From: Tannerellaceae bacterium
GTDB taxonomy: Bacteria > Bacteroidota > Bacteroidia > Bacteroidales > Tannerellaceae
DNA length: 34,984 bases
Assembly: GCA_031266215.1 (NCBI GenBank)
Contig: JAISBL010000077.1
Span: 1 to 34,984 of the forward strand
Reading direction: 5' to 3'
Below the pieces are notes generated by a model that did no database searches, was not told the origin of the DNA, and saw only the letters and a list, made by a program, of their open reading frames with translations. Below, one piece after another: positions 18,285-24,639 of this stretch; within the stretch, counting starts at the first letter, position 1; the number at the start of each line of letters is the position of its first letter. A program made the translations under genes and the position numbers.

Positions 18285-19796
18285 TTAAACCATACCGGGA
18301 AGGGAGAACCCATTCTCGTACGTGTGGCTGATCCACTCTTTAGCCATATCGGCAGCGTTGAAGTCTGCATACCTGCGGTCAAAACGGGGGTCTCCGTCTA
18401 TTACCCTGAAGTCGTCAACCGTTACGATCCTGATGGTATCCGTCGGCGAGATATTGGTAAAACGCATGTTCTCGCCATCCCATTGAAGCTCGCGGTGCAA
18501 GCCCTGCAACCCGGATAACCTGACGGCCAGAACTCCCATGACTACCATCTCGTTGAACGGGCCTGAGAAGCTGAAGTTAGATGAAGCCTCCGTCCTGCTT
18601 CCTGCCGGCTCCTTGCACGCCCTGATCCAGTCCTGCTCATGGGCGTTGGTAGACCATATATCACCATTGCCGCCATTAATGCGGGGAATTACTGGTTTGG
18701 GCTGGTTGAAGTGCTCCATGTCTGAGACAGGCAGCAACGTGGGATTCATGCCGTAGCAGCCGGTCATGATCTTGCCTTTGCTCCCTATGAAAAGGATACC
18801 GCCGTTTTCGTCTCCCAGCATCTGTCCGTCTTTCAGCTCCTCAGGCCGCGGAGGCATCAGACCTCCGTCATACCAGTAAACCCTGAGTTCCGGCATTTTC
18901 ACTTTCTCCCTCGGAGGACGCGCCGGGAAGGTGTATGTCACTACCTGCGCGTGGGGAGGAGAGTACCAGTTGCTCAGGGTAGAGCTTCCGATTACGGCGG
19001 ACGGATACTTTAAGTCCAGCGCCCAGTAGACCGGGTCCATTATATGGCAGGCCATATCGCCGAGTGCCCCGGTTCCGAAGTCCCACCATCCGCGCCAGTT
19101 CCACGGAGTATACACAGGGTTGTACAAGCGTTTGCGGGCCGGGCCGATGAACAGGTCCCAGTCCAGCGTTTTTGGCGTTTTCACCTTTTCTTTAGGCTCC
19201 TGTAGTCCCTGCGGCCATATCGGACGGTCTGTCCAGCAATGCACTTCACGCACTTCTCCGATGACGCCCGCCTGTATCCACTCCGTTATCCTGCGGCACC
19301 AGTCGAAGGAGTTTCCCTGGTTCCCCATCTGAGTGGCCACCCTGTACTTTGCAGCCAGCCGGGTCAGCAGTCGCGATTCGTAGACAGAATGCGTAAGGGG
19401 TTTCTGCGTGTAGCAATGTTTCCCCAGCGTGATAGCGTGGGCCGACACGCCGGCATGCGTATGGTCCGGGGTGGCGACCAGGACGGCGTCGATGGACTTT
19501 TCCATCTCGTCAAACATCACCCTCCAGTCTTTAAATCGCCTGGCCTGCGGGTAATCGTTGAAAGTCTTTCCGGCATAATCCCAGTCCACATCGCATAGAG
19601 CTACGATGTTCTCCGTATTCATGTTGGCCAGGTTCCGGCGTCCCATACCACCCACTCCAATGCCGGCAATGTTGAGCCTGTCGCTCGGAGCGGTATGACC
19701 AAACGACCTGCCCATGACCTGGCGCGGGACTATCGTCAGTGAGGCGGCAGCTGCCGCCCCGGTCTTTAAGAAATCTCTTCTTGTAATGTTTTTCAT
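18285..19796 (-). CDS. Gfo/Idh/MocA family oxidoreductase, Tat-exported
   Basis: This is an NAD(P)-dependent sugar oxidoreductase family protein of about 503 aa. I start at the ATG at 19794-19796 (MKNITRRDFLKTG), a clear twin-arginine signal with a hydrophobic A-rich core; another ATG five codons upstream is possible. The dinucleotide-binding loop is GIGVGGMGRRNL (about 45-56). The catalytic motif, usually EKP, is QKP at 131-133. The C-terminal domain includes GTGALGDMACHIMDPVYWAL. Tat export would let the enzyme fold with its cofactor before secretion, as in Zymomonas glucose-fructose oxidoreductase. The substrate is unknown. Confidence 0.92.
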   Translation of the reverse strand: MKNITRRDFLKTGAAAAASLTIVPRQVMGRSFGHTAPSDRLNIAGIGVGGMGRRNLANMNTENIVALCDVDWDYAGKTFNDYPQARRFKDWRVMFDEMEKSIDAVLVATPDHTHAGVSAHAITLGKHCYTQKPLTHSVYESRLLTRLAAKYRVATQMGNQGNSFDWCRRITEWIQAGVIGEVREVHCWTDRPIWPQGLQEPKEKVKTPKTLDWDLFIGPARKRLYNPVYTPWNWRGWWDFGTGALGDMACHIMDPVYWALDLKYPSAVIGSSTLSNWYSPPHAQVVTYTFPARPPREKVKMPELRVYWYDGGLMPPRPEELKDGQMLGDENGGILFIGSKGKIMTGCYGMNPTLLPVSDMEHFNQPKPVIPRINGGNGDIWSTNAHEQDWIRACKEPAGSRTEASSNFSFSGPFNEMVVMGVLAVRLSGLQGLHRELQWDGENMRFTNISPTDTIRIVTVDDFRVIDGDPRFDRRYADFNAADMAKEWISHTYENGFSLPGMV

Positions 19797-19971
19797 AATA
19801 TCAGATGTCATATAGTATTAATGTATCAGATAGGATTCGTTTTAATCTATGCGTCAGAGGTGTTCTAACGTAAATGTACAGAGTGTTTGTCCTAGTGTTC
19901 CGCCCGCCCTCCGGGCTGGCTGTAGTCTGTTGGTATTTCTACATCCTTCATTCCTCCTTTCAATGTTTTTG
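19797..19971. other. Gap between the epimerase and oxidoreductase genes
   Basis: This is the largest gap inside the enzyme-susCD run. A small GC hairpin GCCCG/CGGGC is at 19902-19916 without a T tract. No full TAnnTTTG box is visible on the minus strand; the closest is a one-mismatch TACATTTA near 19871. I therefore treat the genes on both sides as one operon, with possible partial transcript processing here. Confidence 0.5.
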
Positions 19972-21150
19972 TTATTCAGACTTCCGGCTGCTACACGCTT
20001 CCAGCGTTTTCCAGCACTGGTACAATCCTCTGGGGACGTGGAAGCATCCTTTCCATTTTCCACCCTTGAGCGATAGCAGAGCCTCGCCCTGCCTGTTCAG
20101 GTAGCCAAACCATTCGGGGTATTCCGGGTCTTTGAAGTGCGACCAGGTGTAATCGTGCAGCTTTTCAAACCATTCCAGGCATTGCCGGTTCCCGGTGAGC
20201 TGATAGCCTTTGAGCGCTCCCGTCAACGATTCCAGATGAACCCACCATAGCTTCTGGTCCCACTCCAGTTGCTGAGTGGGATAGCCACAGCGATCGAGAT
20301 AGTAAAAAATGCCCCCGTACTTTTCGTCCCATCCGTACCGGAGCATCTTCAGTGAGATGTCGACAGCCTTTTCTATCAGTCCGGGGCGGTTCAGGCGCAC
20401 ACCCAGATCCATAATGAACCACATCGCCTCTATGGCATGTCCGGGATTGACGGTACGACCCTCAAACGAGTTGCATAGCCGTCCGCCGGTCGTTACGTTC
20501 TCTACTATCAGTCCGATCTCCGGCTTCCAGAAAACATCCATTATCTCGTGCAGGCAGGTTCCTATCGTCTCATCCAGCACGTCCTGATCCAGCAAAGGCT
20601 CTATGTCCAGCGAGAGGTTGCACAGTATCATAGGGAGAGCGAAGTTTTTCATGTCGCGCGTTCCCGGTACAGCCTTATTCCATTGCGCCTTCGGGTTGCC
20701 GAAGCGCATGAGTATATTGCTGTACGTCTTCCTCGCCACGTCGGCATACGACGGGTCTCCTGTAGCCAGGCTCAGTTGTCCGAAGGCCATTGCCGCAAAA
20801 GCGTATGAAAAGATATTATAAGGTGCAACCAGAGGCCTGCCCTCGCGGTTCAGAGAAAAATACCAGTTATAAGCGCTGTCATGCCCGTACCTGTTGAGGA
20901 ACTCCGCGCCACTGACAGCGCAATCAAGCCACTCCCGGCGCTTCTCCACATTGTTGTACATGTAAGCGAAAAACCATGCCTGCCGGCCTTGCAGCCAGAC
21001 GAACTTGTCCGTGTCAAATACCTCGCCTTCGCGCGTAAGGCATGTAAAATATCCTCCGCACTCAGTATCTTGTGATTTATCCAGCCAGAAGGGAATAATA
21101 TTATGGAGAAGTTCATGTTTATAGACCTCCGCTAACCTTGCAGTGTTCAT
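19972..21150 (-). CDS. N-acylglucosamine 2-epimerase (AGE/RenBP type)
   Basis: AGE enzymes interconvert N-acetylglucosamine and N-acetylmannosamine by epimerisation at C2. The 392-aa protein matches the AGE/RenBP form closely: CGGYFTCLTREG, KFVWLQGRQAW, NPGHAIEAMW, KLWWVHLESL, DPEYPEWFGYL and KGCFHVPRGLYQCW. The expected catalytic histidines are His238 and His371, with Glu241 next to the first. No signal peptide is present, so it is cytosolic. This enzyme type is used in Bacteroidota sialic acid catabolism in place of ManNAc-6-P epimerase, but no lyase or sialidase is present here. It is the first gene of the operon behind a strong candidate promoter. Confidence 0.93.
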   Translation of the reverse strand: MNTARLAEVYKHELLHNIIPFWLDKSQDTECGGYFTCLTREGEVFDTDKFVWLQGRQAWFFAYMYNNVEKRREWLDCAVSGAEFLNRYGHDSAYNWYFSLNREGRPLVAPYNIFSYAFAAMAFGQLSLATGDPSYADVARKTYSNILMRFGNPKAQWNKAVPGTRDMKNFALPMILCNLSLDIEPLLDQDVLDETIGTCLHEIMDVFWKPEIGLIVENVTTGGRLCNSFEGRTVNPGHAIEAMWFIMDLGVRLNRPGLIEKAVDISLKMLRYGWDEKYGGIFYYLDRCGYPTQQLEWDQKLWWVHLESLTGALKGYQLTGNRQCLEWFEKLHDYTWSHFKDPEYPEWFGYLNRQGEALLSLKGGKWKGCFHVPRGLYQCWKTLEACSSRKSE

Positions 21151-21228
21151 ATGCCTCTTTCATGATATGTTATTAAATATTTAGATTAACCTGCGGCATT
21201 AAAGCCTGCATAGTTTTGACTACCGCTG

Positions 21229-21259
21229 CAAAAGTAGTAAAATATTTTAATAACACAAA
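21229..21259 (-). promoter_or_regulatory. Promoter of the epimerase-to-susD operon
   Basis: On the minus strand a -33 TTTG (plus CAAA, 21256-21259) is followed after exactly 19 bp by TACTTTTG (plus CAAAAGTA, 21229-21236). This matches both elements and the spacing of the Bacteroidota primary sigma factor promoter. The leader to the epimerase ATG would be about 70 nt. It is the best-supported promoter in the window. Confidence 0.8.
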
Positions 21260-21286
21260 GAGTGGAATGATAATTATTTTAATAAT
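21238..21286. promoter_or_regulatory. Candidate ROK operator palindromes
   Basis: A perfect 12-bp palindrome TAAAATATTTTA (21238-21249) lies between the -33 and -7 elements of the operon promoter. A second dyad, ATTATT-TT-AATAAT (21273-21286), lies just upstream of the -33 box. AT-rich palindromes of this kind are typical targets of NagC/Mlc-like ROK repressors, and the ROK gene is adjacent. Binding is inferred, not shown. Confidence 0.5.
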
Positions 21287-21309
21287 GCAAGGGTTTTCCT
21301 ACTTCATTA

Positions 21310-22515
21310 TTAAAGAAGGTCCAGTGTTCTGCTACGGCAAAGCAGGCAAATGCCTGTCAGTCCGGCTCGCTCGCCCAGTTTGGAGATAACCAGGTCAGTA
21401 TCCTGATTGACCAGGTTGAGAGAGTATTTTTTCATAGCGCTTTTTATCGGCAGGCGTATGTAGTCCTGTGTCTGTGAGAGCGGGCCTCCTATGATGACAA
21501 GCTCAGGGTTAAGTACGTTTATCATCCCTGCCAGCCACCTGCCAAGGTTAAGCCCCATGTACTCTACTATCTCGATTGCAAGGACATCTTCTTTCAGCAC
21601 GGCATCTACGAACTCCGGGAGCGAGACCTCCCCTTTTTCAACAATAAGCTCCGACAGTATCGTCGTGCTACCCTGCCGGCAACGCTCCACCAGAAGGCGT
21701 TGCATCGCAAAGCCTGAAGCCTCCGTTTCTATACACCCCTTTTTACCGCATCCGCAGATTACCTCGTTGTCAAACGCGCATATATGGCCAAACTCGCCCG
21801 AATAGCCTGATTTGCCGTAATACAACCTTCCGTCAAGTATCAGGGCCGCTCCAAGACCCCAGTTCAGGTTTACAAACAATATGTGTTTCTCCCCCCTGAC
21901 CACTCCAGCCATGTACTCTCCGTAGGCCATGGCGCGAGAGTCGTTTTCCAGTGTCGTAGGAATGCCGGTCTTTTCTTCTATGACTTGTGATAAGGGCCGC
22001 TCGCCGAAGTAAAAGAAGCTGTGCGAATAGCCAGACGAGGCGCTGATGCGACCGCTCAGACTTACGCCTACCTGGAGTATCTTATCCTTCGGGACGGGAA
22101 GGCTGTCTACGTACCGGCCTATAATGTCGCAAAGGTTGGCAAGCGACTCCTCGGTGTTGGCAAGCTCATAATCTGAGCGCTGATCCTCGTCCAGTTTCCT
22201 GCCGTTGAAATCAATCGTACCCAGCATGACTCTCTTACGGCTCACGTCAACTCCTACGAAATAGCCCGCTTCTGGATTTATGCCGTACACGTTTGGCCGG
22301 CGTCCGCCGTTAGTGCTCTGCTTGCCAAGGTCTGAGATGAAGCCTTCCTCTATCAGCTCTACCACCAGCCTGGTCACTGTCGGGACGCTCATCTCAATCT
22401 CTCTGCTTATATCTGCGATAGCCGACTCGCCCGAAAGTATCAGGTAGCGGATTATCTTCTTCTTCAATATCGTGCTTTTGCTGTTCTTATCCGATAATAA
22501 AAAACTTGCTCTCAT
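21310..22515 (-). CDS. ROK family transcriptional regulator (NagC/Mlc-like)
   Basis: The 401-aa protein has an N-terminal winged helix-turn-helix at about 20-62 (AIADISREIEMSVPTVTRLVVEL) and a C-terminal ROK sugar-binding domain. The ROK zinc motif is complete: His244, Cys254, Cys256 and Cys261 in CGCGKKGCIE. Asp192 (ENDSRA) sits where ROK kinases have their catalytic Asp. The phosphate-binding DxGGT motif is replaced by DVSRKR (90-95), which suggests a regulator rather than a kinase. It probably represses the downstream epimerase-susCD operon and is released by a sugar or amino sugar. A short dyad CTTC/GAAG (21302-21318) overlaps its stop codon. Confidence 0.93.
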   Translation of the reverse strand: MRASFLLSDKNSKSTILKKKIIRYLILSGESAIADISREIEMSVPTVTRLVVELIEEGFISDLGKQSTNGGRRPNVYGINPEAGYFVGVDVSRKRVMLGTIDFNGRKLDEDQRSDYELANTEESLANLCDIIGRYVDSLPVPKDKILQVGVSLSGRISASSGYSHSFFYFGERPLSQVIEEKTGIPTTLENDSRAMAYGEYMAGVVRGEKHILFVNLNWGLGAALILDGRLYYGKSGYSGEFGHICAFDNEVICGCGKKGCIETEASGFAMQRLLVERCRQGSTTILSELIVEKGEVSLPEFVDAVLKEDVLAIEIVEYMGLNLGRWLAGMINVLNPELVIIGGPLSQTQDYIRLPIKSAMKKYSLNLVNQDTDLVISKLGERAGLTGICLLCRSRTLDLL

Positions 22516-22589
22516 GGTGGGTGTAGCGTGTGAATATGTGGGGATTTGTAACTATTTCATATTGTGCTTAAACCTGCGATCAAACGGAG

Positions 22590-22597
22590 CAAATTTA
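22590..22597 (-). promoter_or_regulatory. Candidate -7 box for the ROK gene
   Basis: The plus strand reads CAAATTTA, giving TAAATTTG on the minus strand (TAnnTTTG). No TTTG lies at the standard distance upstream. The start would be near 22583, about 68 nt before the ROK ATG. Confidence 0.4.
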
Positions 22598-22709
22598 CAC
22601 GAATATTTCCTTAGATTGTACATATAACCTGCATTCCTTTTAGTGAACCGCTTCACTTGCTTATGCGAAATGTGAAGGCATGCATATAACTATCTGGTAA
22701 TTAAAATAG

Positions 22710-22742
22710 CGTGAGCTCGATATAAGAACTCACGTCTTTTTT
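22710..22742 (+). terminator. Terminator-like hairpin in a divergent intergenic region
   Basis: CGTGAG (22710-22715) pairs with CTCACG (22729-22734) around a 13-nt loop and is followed by TCTTTTTT on the plus strand. No plus-strand gene lies upstream, because the neighbouring ROK gene runs the other way. It may end a short unannotated transcript, or it may be a remnant structure. Confidence 0.45.
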
Positions 22743-22753
22743 AATAATTCGTT

Positions 22754-22761
22754 TACCTTTG
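22754..22761 (+). promoter_or_regulatory. Candidate -7 box for the HAD phosphatase gene
   Basis: TACCTTTG matches TAnnTTTG on the plus strand, 45 bp before the HAD start codon. It lies just after the terminator-like hairpin. The -33 element is not recognisable at 19 bp. Confidence 0.45.
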
Positions 22762-22806
22762 CTGCGATTTTTTGATAACAACCTCTATTAATTTAAAAGC
22801 GTTGAT

Positions 22807-23430
22807 ATGCCGGTAATAAAAAATATTGTCTTCGACCTGGGGGGCGTAATTATTGATTTGGACATAATGCGCTCAATACAAAGATTTGAGAATATAGGAG
22901 TTAAGAACGTGCGCGAGATTCTCGACCCCTATGAACAGCGGGGCATCTTTCTGGAACTGGAAAGAGGGCAGACAGACCTGCCGGCGTTCTGCCTCGCTTT
23001 GAGTCGGTATGCAGGGAAAAACCTGACGATAGAAGAAGTCAGGCATGCATGGATGGGTTTTGTTGTCGATGTGCCTCAATATAAATTGGATTATATACTT
23101 GAACTGAGAAAGACGCACAGGGTTTATTTACTGAGTAATACCAATCCCGTTATCTTCGAATGGGCGCAAACTGACGCTTTTTCTGCGGCAGGTCTTCCGA
23201 TCTCTCATTATTTCGACGCTATGTATGTTTCTTATAAGATTGGAGCGACCAAACCTGATCCCCGCATCTTCGAATACATGTTGAACGACAGTGGTATGAC
23301 AGCCTCCGAAACCCTGTTTGTAGACGATGGCGCACAAAACGTGGCCGTTGGCGGTTCATTTGGTATGCTGACCTGTCAGCCCAGGAATAAGGAAGACTGG
23401 CGGGAGGCTGTCGGCAGGAAGCTTCTATAG
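22807..23430 (+). CDS. HAD-IA family phosphatase, YihX-like
   Basis: This 207-aa cytosolic haloacid dehalogenase-type phosphatase has motif I FDLGGVIID with the nucleophile Asp10. The second Asp of the usual DxD is Gly, as in the YihX subgroup. Motif II is in LLSNTN, motif III is the Lys of GATKPDPRIFEYM, and motif IV is FVDDGAQNV. The helical cap lies between residues 15 and 85. E. coli YihX dephosphorylates alpha-D-glucose 1-phosphate; the substrate here is not determined. It converges with the cupin gene, and the two share the six bases CTATAG as Leu-stop on each strand. Confidence 0.9.
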   Translation: MPVIKNIVFDLGGVIIDLDIMRSIQRFENIGVKNVREILDPYEQRGIFLELERGQTDLPAFCLALSRYAGKNLTIEEVRHAWMGFVVDVPQYKLDYILELRKTHRVYLLSNTNPVIFEWAQTDAFSAAGLPISHYFDAMYVSYKIGATKPDPRIFEYMLNDSGMTASETLFVDDGAQNVAVGGSFGMLTCQPRNKEDWREAVGRKLL

Positions 23431-23892
23431 CTGCCGGAGAAGACTGTCAAGGTATTTTTGCACGCCTTCCTTATCTTCGGGGGCCGGACTCCAGGGGGCA
23501 AAGTTATCAGGAGAAACGGGCACGTAAGGCCCGCTTTTTATTTCATAAAGGATGGTACCTGTTTCAAGAACAATCAGGCCATGCCATATTCCGGCTTTTA
23601 TTTCAGCGCCATAGACGCCGGCGCTTGCGTCCAGTATACATTGTTCGGTAATATCACCCTGGTCATTGAAGATGAAAAACGCAACTTTCCCGCGAAGGAT
23701 CAGAAAGGCTTCTTCCTTTCCGGGGTTCAAATGGCGGTGTGGGCGCAGGTACGATCCGGGTTCCATTGCATTTATCAGCCTGTGAACCGGTTCGTCTAAC
23801 TGCTCGTGGAAGTTGTAGTTCATGCGAAGGCGTGGTGACAGTTTCGCTTTTTCTGTTGTTTCGTTTAAGAGCTGATTATTAATGATCTTCAT
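23425..23892 (-). CDS. WbuC-family cupin protein
   Basis: This 155-aa cytosolic cupin resembles WbuC. It has an N-terminal segment LSPRLRMNYNFHEQLDEPVHRLINAM followed by the cupin motifs: PHRHLNPGKEEAFLILRGKVAFFIF (with metal-type His residues and Glu) and GIWHGLIVLETGTILYEI. Family members occur in surface polysaccharide loci, but the biochemical role is unsettled. Here it has no polysaccharide genes beside it. The terminator at 23894-23940 lies immediately upstream of its start, so it is probably expressed from a nearby weak promoter or by read-through from the SPOR gene. Confidence 0.85.
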   Translation of the reverse strand: MKIINNQLLNETTEKAKLSPRLRMNYNFHEQLDEPVHRLINAMEPGSYLRPHRHLNPGKEEAFLILRGKVAFFIFNDQGDITEQCILDASAGVYGAEIKAGIWHGLIVLETGTILYEIKSGPYVPVSPDNFAPWSPAPEDKEGVQKYLDSLLRQL

Positions 23893-23893
23893 G

Positions 23894-23940
23894 CGGTAAA
23901 AAAATAAAGGGATTATCTCTTTGTTAAGAAGATACCCCTT
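23894..23940 (-). terminator. Rho-independent terminator after the SPOR gene
   Basis: An imperfect stem forms between AAGGG (23907-23911) and CCCTT (23936-23940), with inner pairs ATC/GAT and CTT/AAG. On the minus strand it is followed by TTTATTTTTTT. It ends transcription in the direction of the SPOR gene. It stops just before the cupin start codon (23892), so it could also attenuate cupin expression. Confidence 0.75.
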
Positions 23941-23990
23941 ATATTATTATTCTTCGTGATTGCGGCTTGTATAAATGCGGACGCCGGGCG

Positions 23991-24557
23991 TTAACGGTAA
24001 CGCTCCAGAATCCACGCATCCTGAAAATTAGGATAGTATTTGGACTTAAATGCGCTACGGCTTCGTACGGATTCAGTTTTATTGTCGGAACTTGAGACAA
24101 TGACACGTATCATGCCTAACTCGTTTTCAGCCAGAATAACGTTGTATCCTTCGTACTGCATGCGTTCTTTCAGCGCTGTCGCATTTGTCCTGTTCCTGAA
24201 ACTCCCGATCACAACGTTATAACGCCGGAGGTTTTGAAAACTTTCTCCTTCATATGGATTGATACGCTCCTGACGTGTGGCAATGTTCAGACTTTCATTT
24301 ATGTCGGGATAACCCAGGTTACCAAGATTATCAGTATTTCCGGCATCGACATTCACTTCGGTCCTCGGTTTGGAAACAGGTGTGATCTCTTCAAAATCCT
24401 GATATTCGCCATCATCGGCAAATTCGTCTTCAAATGAGGGATCCGTTCTTTCCTGTGCTTGTTCGTAAGCAGCTCTGTAAGTACTCTGCTTAGGTTTGCA
24501 TGAATTAAATGCTGCTACCATAAACATGGCAATTCCCAATAGCCAAATCTTATTCAT
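23991..24557 (-). CDS. SPOR-domain lipoprotein
   Basis: The 188-aa protein has a lipoprotein signal (FNSC, Cys20), an acidic disordered spacer rich in D/E (about 30-100) and a C-terminal SPOR domain at about 110-188. The domain reads YNVVIGSFRNRTNATALKER, then GYNVILAENELGMIRVIVSS, and ends DAWILERYR. SPOR domains bind peptidoglycan lacking stem peptides, often at division sites. It is probably anchored to a membrane with the domain in the periplasm. The promoter is likely in the 82-bp divergent gap, where CAAAGATA (24585-24592) gives a minus-strand -7 box TATCTTTG. Confidence 0.88.
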   Translation of the reverse strand: MNKIWLLGIAMFMVAAFNSCKPKQSTYRAAYEQAQERTDPSFEDEFADDGEYQDFEEITPVSKPRTEVNVDAGNTDNLGNLGYPDINESLNIATRQERINPYEGESFQNLRRYNVVIGSFRNRTNATALKERMQYEGYNVILAENELGMIRVIVSSSDNKTESVRSRSAFKSKYYPNFQDAWILERYR

Positions 24558-24584
24558 AATTATTCAGTTCTTAAATTATAAACG

Positions 24585-24612
24585 CAAAGATATAAGATTT
24601 TAATTAACTTCG
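24585..24612. promoter_or_regulatory. Divergent promoter region of the SPOR and S9 peptidase genes
   Basis: The minus strand carries TATCTTTG (24585-24592), a full -7 match for the SPOR gene. The plus strand carries TAACTTCG (24605-24612), a one-mismatch -7 box 27 bp before the peptidase ATG. No -33 element is obvious for either. Confidence 0.4.
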
Positions 24613-24639
24613 CATTGAGAAAACTAATTTATTATTATA

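Noticed and set aside
19902..19916. Terminator after the epimerase gene
   Set aside because: The stem is only 5 bp and no T tract follows on the minus strand.
9513..22515. Complete sialic acid (nan) utilisation operon
   Set aside because: The epimerase, porter and SusCD fit, but lyase, sialidase, esterase and mutarotase genes are missing, so I do not name the substrate.
21310..22515. ROK glucokinase
   Set aside because: The N-terminal DNA-binding domain and degenerate ATP loop (DVSRKR instead of DxGGT) favour a regulator.
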